From contig VYEX01000070.1 of the NCBI GenBank assembly GCA_009842675.1, positions 1 through 52,772 on the forward strand: a stretch of DNA of 52,772 bases, given 5' to 3'. The first letter of the stretch is position 1. Each line of letters opens with the position of its first letter. The notes under the pieces were generated by a model. That model ran no database searches, was not told the origin of the DNA, and saw nothing but the letters and a program-made list of their open reading frames with translations. Shown in pieces: positions 24,705 through 33,335 of this stretch. The position numbers and the translations under genes are program-made. The DNA comes from Acidimicrobiia bacterium (GTDB taxonomy: Bacteria; Actinomycetota; Acidimicrobiia; Acidimicrobiales; Bin134).

Positions 24705-25699
24705 GCCATGGTGGCCAATCTGTCGCGGGTCACCTCATTGAGGGCCGGCTCTCCTGCCGACCACCGGCGGATTTCCTCGATTACGTAGTCGGTCATGCGG
24801 GCCAGTTCGGTGCCCTGGCTGCCGGCCAGATGGGGGCTGATCCACACGTTGGGCATCTCCAGCAGCGGGCTGTCTTCGGGCAGCGGCTCGGGATCGGTCA
24901 CATCCAAAATGGCATAGAGCCGCCCCGACGCCAGATGGGGCATGAACGCCTCGTGGTCGATCAGCGGGCCGCGGGCGGTGTTGATCACCGTGGCGCCGTC
25001 GGGCAACGCCGAGAGCTGGTCGGCGCCGACCATGTGCATGGTCTCGGGCAGGGTCGGCGCATGGATGGACAACACGTCGGCGCTCGCGCACAACTCGTTG
25101 AGCTCCAGCTTGTCCACCCCCAGCGAGGCCGCTTCTTCAGGCGAGACATACGGGTCGTAGAGCGTCACCTTCAAATGGGGGAAGGCACGCAACAGCTCGA
25201 TCACCCGCCGGCCGATCAACGAGGCCCCGACAATGCCGATGGTGCGGCCATGGTTGCCCCACTGGCGGTCGCCCATGGCCGACAGGGCCGAGAAGTCCGC
25301 CGGGCCCCGGCGCCACAGCACCCCCTTGTTGGCAAACAAGATGGCGGCCAGGGTGAACTCGGCCACTGGCTCGGCATTGGCGTTGGCCCCGCTGGTCACC
25401 CTTATGTCCCGATCCCACACCGCATCGGTCAAGGTCATCTTGACCGTGCCCGCCGCGTAGGCAAAGAGCCCCAGCTTCGGGGCCCGATCCAGCATGGCGG
25501 CGTCCAGCGGGGGGCATCCCCAATGGCCGACGATCACCTCGGCTTCGGCCAGCACGGCGGCTGTCTCGTCGTCCCATGCTCCGATGGGCTCGTCATTCAA
25601 CAGCAAACCCAAAGCCCGCAGCCGGTCGAGATCGGCCTCGCCAAACAGATCCATGCCCGGCCAGTGGGCGATTGCGATGTTGGGTTGCCCTCTGCTCAT
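24701..25699 (-). CDS. D-2-hydroxyacid dehydrogenase family protein
   Basis: The 332-residue protein has the NAD-binding GIVGASLIGRRVIELL near residue 165 followed by YDPYVS, the catalytic Arg in TARGPLID near 246, a Glu in the DPEPLPEDSPL stretch, and the catalytic His in VWISPHLAGSQG near 293. The family reduces 2-oxoacids or oxidises D-2-hydroxyacids with NAD(P). ATG 25699 fits the family start; the ORF can be extended to 25741. ATGA overlap with the glycosyltransferase fusion suggests they are translated together. Confidence 0.88.
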   Translation of the reverse strand: MSRGQPNIAIAHWPGMDLFGEADLDRLRALGLLLNDEPIGAWDDETAAVLAEAEVIVGHWGCPPLDAAMLDRAPKLGLFAYAAGTVKMTLTDAVWDRDIRVTSGANANAEPVAEFTLAAILFANKGVLWRRGPADFSALSAMGDRQWGNHGRTIGIVGASLIGRRVIELLRAFPHLKVTLYDPYVSPEEAASLGVDKLELNELCASADVLSIHAPTLPETMHMVGADQLSALPDGATVINTARGPLIDHEAFMPHLASGRLYAILDVTDPEPLPEDSPLLEMPNVWISPHLAGSQGTELARMTDYVIEEIRRWSAGEPALNEVTRDRLATMA

Positions 25700-25761
25700 T
25701 GCCAGCAGTCTCCCAATATCGGCTAGACCATTCACAAGCAAGACCGAAAAGGGGAACGGAT

Positions 25762-26613
25762 ATGGCTGATCTGGTCAACTACGAGGGCAAGCGTGTGCTG
25801 GTGGTGGGGGGTGCCACCGGCATGGGAGCGGCGGCTGCCCAGAAGGCGGCCTCGCTGGGGGCCCACACCATCGTGCTGGACATTGCCGACGTCACCTACG
25901 AGTGCGGGCAGTCCATCCATGTCAATCTGGGCGACCAGGCCAGTGTGGACGCGGCCGTCGAGGCCATCGAAGGGCCAGTGCACACCGTGCTGGCGTGTGC
26001 GGGGGTGGCCGACGGCACCGGCAATCTGATGTTGATCAACTTCACCTCTCAGCGCCATCTCATTGAAGCGCTGATCAAGGGCGGCAAGCTAGGCCGGGGC
26101 AGCTCGGTGAGCTTCATCTCGTCGGCGGCCGGGTTGGGCTGGATGAGCAACCTTGAGCAGGTGCAGGACTTTCTGGCCACCCCCGATTGGGACACCGCGG
26201 CGGCGTGGATCGACGAGCATGAAGGCACCGACAGCTACATGTTCAGCAAGCAGGCCATCAACGGCTATGTGGCCGCGCAGGCATTCCCCTTCCTGCAAAG
26301 GGGCATGCGGATCAACTCCATCATGCCCGGCCCCACCGACACGCCTTTGGCCCGGGCCAACGCCGACCTGTGGCTCGGTTTCGGGGCCAGCTACCGGGAG
26401 GCCGCCGACGTGCCTACCTTGGTTCCCGAGCAGATGGGCGACACGCTGCTGTTCTTGAGCAGCGACGCGGCCAGCGGCATCAACGGGATCAACCTGCTGG
26501 TGGACCAGGGCCACACCAACGCCTCGCTGGTGGACGCCTGGGACGACCCATTTGTGAAGGTCATGGCCGGAATGATGGATTTCGATCCGGCCATGTTCGG
26601 GATGGACGAGTGA
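25762..26613 (+). CDS. Short-chain dehydrogenase/reductase
   Basis: The 283-residue SDR has the nucleotide motif VLVVGGATGMGAAAAQKA near residue 11, ACAGVADG near 84, FISSAAGLGWM near 116 and an active-site Y-M-F-S-K (SYMFSKQAINGYVAAQAF near 158), where the Tyr is four residues before Lys as usual. The following RINSIMPGPTDTPLA loop is normal. Its closest look is to 3-alpha-hydroxysteroid/carbonyl reductases. The ATG at 25762 is chosen over upstream starts because the protein then begins at the conserved MADLVNYEGKRVLV. Confidence 0.9.
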   Translation: MADLVNYEGKRVLVVGGATGMGAAAAQKAASLGAHTIVLDIADVTYECGQSIHVNLGDQASVDAAVEAIEGPVHTVLACAGVADGTGNLMLINFTSQRHLIEALIKGGKLGRGSSVSFISSAAGLGWMSNLEQVQDFLATPDWDTAAAWIDEHEGTDSYMFSKQAINGYVAAQAFPFLQRGMRINSIMPGPTDTPLARANADLWLGFGASYREAADVPTLVPEQMGDTLLFLSSDAASGINGINLLVDQGHTNASLVDAWDDPFVKVMAGMMDFDPAMFGMDE

Positions 26614-26626
26614 GGCATAACGCTCT

Positions 26627-27466
26627 ATGAGCGGCCAACTGCCTGACATTTTGGAGCTCACCGAAGTCGGGGAGCGGCGCTATCACGTCTTTCAGCCGGC
26701 AGAGTCGGCCGAGGGGCGCGATGTTGTCTTCAGCGGGCAGCTCATGGCCCAGATGATGATGGCGTCGGATCGGGAGGCGGGCGGCGCCAAGGACATTCGC
26801 TCCGTTCACTCCATATTCGCCCGGGCCGGCACCTACACCCTGCCCATCGAAGTGGACGTCGACTCCATGCAAGCCGGGCGCACTTGGGCCAGCGATGCGG
26901 TGACCGCCACCCAGGGGGGCAAGCTGCTCAGCCGGGCGCTGATCTTGTTGAGCACGCTGGACGACGACCTAATGCGCCACGAGCCGGTAATGCCCGATGT
27001 GCCTGGTCCCGACGGCTTGGACCCCGGATTCGCCTTCATCTTTCCGGGGGCTGAATGGCGGCCGGTGCCGGGCGAGCCGGAAATCGACGGCGTGCCGGTG
27101 GAGCGGGCCTGGCACCGCTACGAGCCGGGGGTGGACTCTCAGGCGGCCAACCAAGGCATCGCGGGTTGGGCCACCTGCGGCAACATCATCGGATTAGCCA
27201 TGCGCCCCCACCGGGACACGATCCGCATCGAGGACGCCCACCGCACCCTTTCCACCGGGGTGATCGCCCACACCCTCCACTTTCTGGATCGCCTAGACGT
27301 TTCCCAGTGGCTGCTCATCCAGATGCTGGGCACCAAGGCGGCCAACGGACGGGTCTATGGCCAAGGCGAGGTGTTCACCGCCGAAGGCCAGTTGGTGGCC
27401 ACGTTCCAGCAAGACTCCATGGCCAAAGCCGCCCCCGCCCCCATGGACCCCTCCCGCTCGATGTAG
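26627..27466 (+). CDS. Acyl-CoA thioesterase II-like hotdog protein
   Basis: The 279-residue protein is a double-hotdog thioesterase. The N-terminal half has VVFSGQLMAQMMMASDREA near residue 36 and SVHSIFARAGTYTLPIEVDVD near 62; the second half ends with STGVIAHTLHFLDRLDVSQWLLIQML and GRVYGQGEVFTAEGQLVATFQQ. It would hydrolyse acyl-CoAs. It begins 13 bases after the SDR stop on the same strand, so the two form a unit. Confidence 0.85.
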   Translation: MSGQLPDILELTEVGERRYHVFQPAESAEGRDVVFSGQLMAQMMMASDREAGGAKDIRSVHSIFARAGTYTLPIEVDVDSMQAGRTWASDAVTATQGGKLLSRALILLSTLDDDLMRHEPVMPDVPGPDGLDPGFAFIFPGAEWRPVPGEPEIDGVPVERAWHRYEPGVDSQAANQGIAGWATCGNIIGLAMRPHRDTIRIEDAHRTLSTGVIAHTLHFLDRLDVSQWLLIQMLGTKAANGRVYGQGEVFTAEGQLVATFQQDSMAKAAPAPMDPSRSM

Positions 27467-27483
27467 CAGAGTTTGCCCAGCGT

Positions 27484-28950
27484 TCACTCGGTGGTGTCGT
27501 CGAGGATCATCAGGGTTTTGATGTCGCTGTGGAAGTCGAGGGCGTAGTCGCCGCCCTCCCGGCCGATGCCGGAGATACCACAGCCGCCGAATGGGGCGGT
27601 GAGGTCGCGGACCAAGAAGGTGTTGACCCACACCAGACCAGCCCGCACCGCCGCGCCCACCCGCTCAGACCGATCCTGTGAAGACGTCCAGATCTGGGCG
27701 GCCAGCCCGTAGTCGGTGCTGTTGGCCAAAGCGACGGCTTTGGCCTCGTCGGCAAAAGTCTGGAAGGTGAGCACCGGGCCGAAGATCTCCCGCTGCACCA
27801 CCTCGCTGTCGTTGGACGCCGGTTCGATGAGCGTCGGCTCGTAGTGGAGGCTCTCGTCAACCGGGTGGCCACCCCGCACGATGACATCGCCCGCTTCCCG
27901 GGCCCGCTCCACGAACCCGTGGACTCGATCGAGGTGGTCGGGGTGGGCCAATGGGGCGATGTCGGTTGCTGGATCCCGGGGGTCGCCCAGCACTAGAGCG
28001 TCGGCGTGGTGGTGGAACCGTTCCAAGAACTCGTCTCTGACCTCGGCAGCCACCAGCAGCCGGGTGCCGGCCAGACACACCTGTCCCGAGTCGTCGAACT
28101 GCCAGGCCGCTCGGTGGGCGGCAGCATCGAGATCGGCGTCGGCGAACACCACGAACGGACCCTTGCCCCCCAGCTCGGCGGTGAACGGGACGATGTTGGC
28201 CGCCGCGGCCCGCCCAATGTGACGGGCGGTCTCCGGCGATCCGGTGAAGGTGATGCGGCGCACTCGGGGGTCGGCCACCAGCGCGGCCCCCACCTCCTCG
28301 CCGATGCCCTGCACCAGGTTGTAGGCGCCGGGCGGGAATCCGGCCTCCAGGGTGAGCTCGGCCAGGAGCGCTGCCGACAGCGGAGACCACTCGGCCGGTT
28401 TGTGGATGACGCTGTTTCCGGCGGCCAGCGCAGGGGCCAGCTTCCAGGTGCTGAGCATGAACGGCGCATTCCAGGGGGTGATGACCACCGCCGGGCCAGC
28501 GGGCATGCGCTGCACCTGGTTCCGCATGCTCTTGGCGTCCCAGGTGCGGTTCTCGTGCTCGGTGATCAGGTCGGCATAAGTGCGGAAGTTGAGCGCGCCC
28601 CGAGCCACTAGCCGCTGCTTCATGGACTCATAGAGAAAGCCCATGTCCAGGGTCTCCACCAGGGCGATGTCGTCGTTGCGGGCCTCAATCAGATCGGCCA
28701 GTCGGTGGAGCGCGTCGGCTCGCTTCCCGACGCTGAAGGCGCTCCAGGCCTCGAAGCCCTCCACCGCGGCAGCAACCGCGGCGTCCGTCGTGGCATCGTC
28801 ACCCCGAGCGATGTCGGCCAGGTGCTCCCACTCCATCGGCGACCGGGTCTCGAACCGCTGAGGCGAGGACACCCACGATCCCCCAATCAAATGGTCGACC
28901 GGCACCGACACCCCGCCGACGTCCTGGCGGGTCCCCATGCCAATCTTCAC
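27484..28950 (-). CDS. HpaE-like aldehyde dehydrogenase (5-carboxymethyl-2-hydroxymuconate semialdehyde type)
   Basis: The 488-residue NAD-dependent aldehyde dehydrogenase has the usual N-terminal fold, VVITPWNAPFMLSTWKLAPALAAGN near residue 155, the catalytic Glu in TAELGGKGPF near 254 and the nucleophile Cys in DDSGQVCLAGTR near 285. The ending VNTFLVRDLTAPFGGCGISGIGREGGDY closely follows the pattern NTxNVRDLxxPFGGxxxSGxGREGG of HpaE/HpcC of the homoprotocatechuate pathway. GTG 28950 is preferred because GGAGG is nine bases upstream; the longer ORF to 29313 would run into the neighbouring gene. It lies four bases after an HpcE-like gene, which supports the pathway. Confidence 0.85.
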   Translation of the reverse strand: MKIGMGTRQDVGGVSVPVDHLIGGSWVSSPQRFETRSPMEWEHLADIARGDDATTDAAVAAAVEGFEAWSAFSVGKRADALHRLADLIEARNDDIALVETLDMGFLYESMKQRLVARGALNFRTYADLITEHENRTWDAKSMRNQVQRMPAGPAVVITPWNAPFMLSTWKLAPALAAGNSVIHKPAEWSPLSAALLAELTLEAGFPPGAYNLVQGIGEEVGAALVADPRVRRITFTGSPETARHIGRAAAANIVPFTAELGGKGPFVVFADADLDAAAHRAAWQFDDSGQVCLAGTRLLVAAEVRDEFLERFHHHADALVLGDPRDPATDIAPLAHPDHLDRVHGFVERAREAGDVIVRGGHPVDESLHYEPTLIEPASNDSEVVQREIFGPVLTFQTFADEAKAVALANSTDYGLAAQIWTSSQDRSERVGAAVRAGLVWVNTFLVRDLTAPFGGCGISGIGREGGDYALDFHSDIKTLMILDDTTE

Positions 28951-28954
28951 CGCG

Positions 28955-29839
28955 TCATTCCTCCTCGACAGTGGACTCGTAGTGCTGGGCGCCAGGGCCG
29001 AGGGGGGCGCGGATGCCCCGAAACTCCCAATCCCCGCCCTTGGCGGTGGACTGCACTTCCTCGGAGTCGGACGGCTGCGCGCCCACATCGTCTCGGATGG
29101 GGGTGGGGCCGGAGACGATTGTGTTGGTGAGCGCGCCCAGGCCCTCCACCTCCACAGTGACCACATCGCCGGGCACCACCGGTCGGGAATGGGCCGGCGT
29201 TCCCGACAAGAGGATGTCGCCCGGCACCAGCGTGATGGTCCGGGCGATGTCGGCCACGATGTAGTGCATGTCCCACTCCATCTCGTCGGTGGTGGCATCT
29301 TGTTTGACCTCACCGTTCACGATGGTCTGGATGCGCTTGCCCCGGAAGTCCCAATCGGTGACCAGGCCGGGGCCCACCGGGCACAAGGTGTCGCTGCCCT
29401 TCACCCGCAGCATCGACCCGGCATCGGTGTCCCGAAAGTCGTGGAGGCCGTAGTCGTTGGCCACGCTGTAGCCGGCGATGTAGTTACCGGCGTCGGCGGG
29501 GGACACGTTGCGGCAGGTTTTGCCGATCACGATGGCGATCTCGCCCTCGTAGTTGAGCCATTCACAGCCGATTGGGCGCACGACGTCGCTTTTGTGGCCG
29601 GTGAGTGCGGTGATCGGCTTATGGAAGTAGGTCGGCGCGGGCGGGAGCTTGGTCATGAACTCCTCCACACGGCTGCGGTAGTTCAGGTGGATGCAGATGA
29701 TCTTGGTAGGCGTGACCGGCGCCAAATGGACGGCATCATCGATAGCCACTGATCGGCCGTCACCAGAGACCAGCCGGTTTCCGATGCGTTCGACATCGCA
29801 GGGATAACCGTCGAGGAGGATGCGGCGGAATTCGGGCAT
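28955..29839 (-). CDS. Fumarylacetoacetate hydrolase-family protein, HpcE/HpaG-like
   Basis: The 294-residue protein has IICIHLNYRSRVEEFM near residue 50, KPITALTGHKSDVVRP near 76, the metal-binding EGEIAIVIGK near 101 (Glu pair), SVANDYGLHDFRD near 124 and the DILLSGTPAHSRPVVPGDVVTVEVEGLG loop near 220. These are typical of 5-carboxymethyl-2-oxo-hex-3-ene-1,7-dioate decarboxylases/isomerases (HpcE), although the family also includes oxaloacetate decarboxylases. It is followed by the HpaE-like aldehyde dehydrogenase. Its C-terminal 30 residues are extended. ATG 29839 is 25 bases from the divergent MarR start, leaving little promoter space. Confidence 0.85.
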   Translation of the reverse strand: MPEFRRILLDGYPCDVERIGNRLVSGDGRSVAIDDAVHLAPVTPTKIICIHLNYRSRVEEFMTKLPPAPTYFHKPITALTGHKSDVVRPIGCEWLNYEGEIAIVIGKTCRNVSPADAGNYIAGYSVANDYGLHDFRDTDAGSMLRVKGSDTLCPVGPGLVTDWDFRGKRIQTIVNGEVKQDATTDEMEWDMHYIVADIARTITLVPGDILLSGTPAHSRPVVPGDVVTVEVEGLGALTNTIVSGPTPIRDDVGAQPSDSEEVQSTAKGGDWEFRGIRAPLGPGAQHYESTVEEE

Positions 29840-29864
29840 GTCTGGCAATCTACCTAGGGATCCC

Positions 29865-30371
29865 ATGCCGACAGACTCCACTCCCAACGAACGCCTCCTC
29901 GACGCTGAGGTTGACATCCAGGCCCGACTGGGCGACGAGCCTCTTGACTTCGATTCGATGCAGGCCATCTCCAACATCTATCGAGCTGCCGCGGCGGTCC
30001 GCCGCCGGGCCGAGCGGGAGGTGCTGGCCGAAGCCGGTTTGTCGTGGGGAGGCTTCACCATCTTGTGGGTGCTGTGGGTGTGGGGAGAGATGGAAGCCGC
30101 TCAACTGGCCTCCGAGTGCGATCTGGCCAAAGGCACGTTGACGGGGATGGTGACCACCCTGGAAAAGCAGGGCCGGGTGGAGCGCACCCGCATGCAGTCG
30201 GACCGCCGCCGAGTGACCGTGGCCCTCACCTCGGCTGGACTGCGGACAATTGAGCAGCTGTTTCCCCAGTTCAACGAATTCGAGGGCAAGATGAGCGGGG
30301 GGCTCAGCGTTGCCGAGAAACACGATCTGGCCCGGCTCCTGCGAGCAGTCACGACGAACGCCTCTGAGTAG
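29865..30371 (+). CDS. MarR-family regulator
   Basis: The 168-residue protein has the MarR winged helix: SWGGFTILWVLWVWGEMEAAQLASECDLAKGTLTGMVTTLEKQG near residues 60-105, then wing VERTRMQSDRRRVTVALTSAG. Position and family suggest it controls the divergent HpcE/HpaE-like genes, as HpcR/HpaR do, with an aromatic acid as ligand; this is inference. ATG 29865 follows AGGGA; the longer ORF from 29820 would overlap the divergent gene. Confidence 0.9.
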   Translation: MPTDSTPNERLLDAEVDIQARLGDEPLDFDSMQAISNIYRAAAAVRRRAEREVLAEAGLSWGGFTILWVLWVWGEMEAAQLASECDLAKGTLTGMVTTLEKQGRVERTRMQSDRRRVTVALTSAGLRTIEQLFPQFNEFEGKMSGGLSVAEKHDLARLLRAVTTNASE

Positions 30372-30373
30372 GG

Positions 30374-31837
30374 TCATCCGATCACAAACGGGTCGCGGGT
30401 GGCCCCGGTGAGCTCGATCCAGACGGTTTTGGTCTGGAGGAAGCCGTCGAGGGCTTCGAGCCCGTTGTCCCGGCCGTAGCCTGACTGCTTGAAGCCGCCG
30501 AAGGGGGCCATGTAGCTCACGTTGCGGTAAGTGTTGATCCACACCGTGCCCACCCGGAGTGCTCTCGACACTCGGTGGGCCCGGCGGATGTCGTTGGTCC
30601 AGATGCCGGCGGCGAGCCCGTAGTCGCTGTCGTTGGCCAGCTTCACCACCTCGTCCTCGTCTTCAAAGTCCAGCACCGCCAGCACCGGGCCGAACACCTC
30701 CTCCCGGACGATGGTGGACTGGTTGGTCACCCCGGTAATCACGGTGGGGCGAACGAACCGTCCGCCGAGTTCGGGGTCGACCACACCACCGGCGGCAATG
30801 GTGGCCCCCTCAGTGCGGGCTTGGTCGATCATGGCCAGGATCCGGTCGCGCTGAGCGTCAGAGGCCGACGGTCCCATCTCGGTGGCAGTATCGGCAGGAT
30901 CGCCCAGCACCAGCTCATTGGCTCGGGCCACCACCCGGCCCACCACCTCGTCGACGATGTCCCGGTGGATGTAGGCCCTCGATCCGGCAATGCAGGTCTG
31001 ACCGCTGGCCGCGAAGATCCCGGCCAGGAGCCCGTTGGTCACCGCTTCGGGGTCGGCATCGGAGAAGATGATCTGGGGCGACTTTCCCCCCAGCTCCAGC
31101 ACTGTGGGGGTCAGGTTGTCGGCTGCGGCCCGGGCCACGTGCTTGGCGGTGGCCCCGCCGCCGGTGAAGGTGATCTTGTCGATGTCGGAATGAGAAGTGA
31201 TGGCCGCGCCCACCTCGGCGCCGCCGGTCACCACGTTGATGACCCCGGGCGGAAATCCGGCCTCTGCCGTCCGCTCGGCCAGCATCAGGGCGGTGACCGG
31301 GGTGATGTCTGATGGCTTGACGACAACGGTGCAACCGGCGGCCAGCAGCGGAGCGAGCTTCCAGGTCAACAGGGCCAAAGGCGAGTTCCACGGGACGATG
31401 GCGCCCACCACCCCGATGGGCTCGCGCTCGGTGTACACCAAGAAGTTGGGCGACGGGCTGGGAAGCTGCTCCCCGCCGATCTTGTCGGCCATCCCGGCGA
31501 AAAAGTCGTAGTAGCCCTGCAATCCCTTGGCCTGGGCCGACGTCTCCCGGATGATCTTGCCGTTGTCCCGGGTCTCGACCTGGCCCAACAGCTCGGCGTC
31601 GCGGGTCAGCAGCTCGCCCAGACGGCGCATCAGCCGGGCCCGCTCGGCGGCGGCCATGGTGGCCCAGGGGCCGTCGGTGAATGCCCGCCGGGCGGCCCGG
31701 ACGGCGTCGTCTACCGCGGCGGGGTCGTCGGCCACCTCAGCCCAGGGCTCCCCTGAGTACGGATTGGTTGTGGCCATGCGCCGGCCATTGGGCGGGGGAG
31801 CGAACTCCCCGTCGATCCAGTTGTCGTATATCTCCAT
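30374..31837 (-). CDS. Aldehyde dehydrogenase (last gene of the amine operon)
   Basis: The 487-residue protein is an NAD(P)-dependent aldehyde dehydrogenase with VGAIVPWNSPLALLTWKLAPLL near residue 144, ITFTGGGATAKHVA near 222, catalytic Glu in LELGGKSPQ near 250 and Cys in SGQTCIAGSR near 285. The C-terminal APFGGFKQSGYGRDNG is the common gamma-aminobutyraldehyde/betaine-aldehyde type. In this setting it could oxidise an amino-aldehyde made by the aminotransferase, P450 or ADH. TGATG overlap with the ferredoxin stop supports one transcript. AAGGAG eight bases before ATG 31837 supports the start. Confidence 0.92.
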   Translation of the reverse strand: MEIYDNWIDGEFAPPPNGRRMATTNPYSGEPWAEVADDPAAVDDAVRAARRAFTDGPWATMAAAERARLMRRLGELLTRDAELLGQVETRDNGKIIRETSAQAKGLQGYYDFFAGMADKIGGEQLPSPSPNFLVYTEREPIGVVGAIVPWNSPLALLTWKLAPLLAAGCTVVVKPSDITPVTALMLAERTAEAGFPPGVINVVTGGAEVGAAITSHSDIDKITFTGGGATAKHVARAAADNLTPTVLELGGKSPQIIFSDADPEAVTNGLLAGIFAASGQTCIAGSRAYIHRDIVDEVVGRVVARANELVLGDPADTATEMGPSASDAQRDRILAMIDQARTEGATIAAGGVVDPELGGRFVRPTVITGVTNQSTIVREEVFGPVLAVLDFEDEDEVVKLANDSDYGLAAGIWTNDIRRAHRVSRALRVGTVWINTYRNVSYMAPFGGFKQSGYGRDNGLEALDGFLQTKTVWIELTGATRDPFVIG

Positions 31838-32055
31838 CAAGACACTCCTTCCACTATGGAAATGGCCCTTCCGGGGCAGCGATCCACTACTACGTCGGCT
31901 CGGTCTCGGGGCAAGAGTCCGTCGCTGATCACCGAAGAGATGACTATGTCGTCATCCAACTCGAACACCTCGGGTTCGAGCATCTCGCAGATCCCGCCGC
32001 CGATGCACAGCTCCCGGTCCACCGCCACCCGCACCAAATCATCGCCCCCAGCCAT
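31837..32055 (-). CDS. 3Fe-4S ferredoxin
   Basis: The 72-residue protein MAGGDDLVRVAVDRELCIGG has Cys-x5-Cys (CIGGGIC) and a later CPGRAI, the three-Cys 3Fe-4S pattern. It lies within the operon, separated from the P450 (33332) only by the aminotransferase, and overlaps both neighbours by one base (TGATG). It is the obvious electron donor to that P450, as in mycobacterial cyclic-amine P450 systems. A longer ORF to 32145 would overlap the aminotransferase gene and is not used. Confidence 0.9.
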   Translation of the reverse strand: MAGGDDLVRVAVDRELCIGGGICEMLEPEVFELDDDIVISSVISDGLLPRDRADVVVDRCPGRAISIVEGVS

Positions 32056-33335
32056 CAGCTGGCCGCCAGAGCCTGGTCGAGGATGGCCATGCCCTCGTCT
32101 ATGTCCGATTGGGTGGCCACCAGCGGCACCAGCACCCGGATGCAATTGGAGTACACCCCGGCGCCCATGAGGATGAGCCCGCGGTCGAACGCCTCGTTAA
32201 TCACCCGGGCGGCCCGTTCGGCGTCGGGCTCTTTGCTGTCGTCGTCCTTCACCAGCTCGATGGCCAGCATGGCCCCCAACCCCCGCACTTCGCCGATGCT
32301 GGGGTGACGGGCGGCCAGCGCATCAAGCCGGGTCCGAAGCTGCTCACCGAGGGCTTGGGCTGTCTCCTGGAACTCGGGGTCGAGCACCTGGGAGATGGCT
32401 GCCTGAGCGGCTGCGCACGACAGGGGATTGCCGCCGTAGGTCCCCCCGATGCCGCCGGCATGCACCGAGTCCATGATCTCGGCGCGGCCAGTGACCCCGG
32501 AGATGGGCAGCCCACCGCCCATGGCCTTGCCCCAGGTACACAGATCAGGCTCGATTCCGTAATGGGCGCACGCTGCGGGCAGACCGGTGCGGCCCATGCC
32601 CGCCTGCACCTCGTCGGAGATCAGCAGAATGCCGTGCTCGGCGGCGATCTCGGCTACTCGGGAGGGATAGTCCTTGGGCATGGGAATGAAACCGCCCTCG
32701 CCCTGGACCGGCTCGAAGATGATGGCGGCCACATTCGCCGGGTCGACTTGGTTCTTGAACAGTCGGTGCAGGCCGGCGATGGCGTCGTCGCTGGTGACGC
32801 CCCGGAAGGGGTAGGGGCCCGGCGCTCGGTATATTTCGGGGGCGAATGGCCCAAAGCCCAGCTTGTAGGGCCGCACCTTGGCGGTGAGCGACATGGTGAG
32901 CAGCGTCCGTCCGTGGAAGGCGTTGTCGAGGCAGATGATGCCCTGGCGGCCGGAGTGGTAGCGGGCGATCTTCACCGCGTTCTCCACCGCCTCGGCTCCT
33001 GAGTTCAACAGCAGCCCCTTCTTGTCGAATTCGCCGGGATGGCACTGGGCCAGCAGCCGGCACACCTCCACGTAGGGCTCATAGGACGACAGTGAGAAGC
33101 ACTGGTGCAGATAGGCATCGAGCTGCTCTCGGATCGCGGCCACAATCTCGGAGTTGGTGTGGCCGTGGTTGGCGGTCCCCACACCCGCCACGAAGTCGAT
33201 GAACTCTCGGCCGTCCACATCCCAGATGCGGGCGCCCGACGCCCGGGCCACGAAGAACGGCCGTCCCGCGGTGCCGGAGGCAACCCAGCGGGAGCGTTCG
33301 GCGGCCAACCGGTCGGTGTTGGGGATCGAGCTCAC
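32055..33335 (-). CDS. Class III aminotransferase, GABA-transaminase-like
   Basis: The 426-residue PLP enzyme has the N-terminal ARASGARIWDVDGREFIDFVAGVGTANHGH, LLLNSGAEAVENAVKIAR near residue 114, the DEVQAGMGRTG loop near 244 and the PLP lysine in CTWGKAMGGGLPISGV near 270. The family removes terminal amino groups from GABA, omega-amino acids or putrescine, using 2-oxoglutarate or pyruvate as acceptor. In the operon it would act on the amine-derived product before the aldehyde dehydrogenase. GTG 33335 overlaps the P450 stop by four bases (GTGA), which is why that start is chosen instead of the ORF start at 33494. Confidence 0.92.
   Translation of the reverse strand: MSSIPNTDRLAAERSRWVASGTAGRPFFVARASGARIWDVDGREFIDFVAGVGTANHGHTNSEIVAAIREQLDAYLHQCFSLSSYEPYVEVCRLLAQCHPGEFDKKGLLLNSGAEAVENAVKIARYHSGRQGIICLDNAFHGRTLLTMSLTAKVRPYKLGFGPFAPEIYRAPGPYPFRGVTSDDAIAGLHRLFKNQVDPANVAAIIFEPVQGEGGFIPMPKDYPSRVAEIAAEHGILLISDEVQAGMGRTGLPAACAHYGIEPDLCTWGKAMGGGLPISGVTGRAEIMDSVHAGGIGGTYGGNPLSCAAAQAAISQVLDPEFQETAQALGEQLRTRLDALAARHPSIGEVRGLGAMLAIELVKDDDSKEPDAERAARVINEAFDRGLILMGAGVYSNCIRVLVPLVATQSDIDEGMAILDQALAAS

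Noticed and set aside
29834..29870. GGCATG and CATGCC inverted pair in the MarR/HpcE gap
   Set aside because: The two arms are just the two divergent start codons and their flanks; not enough for an operator.
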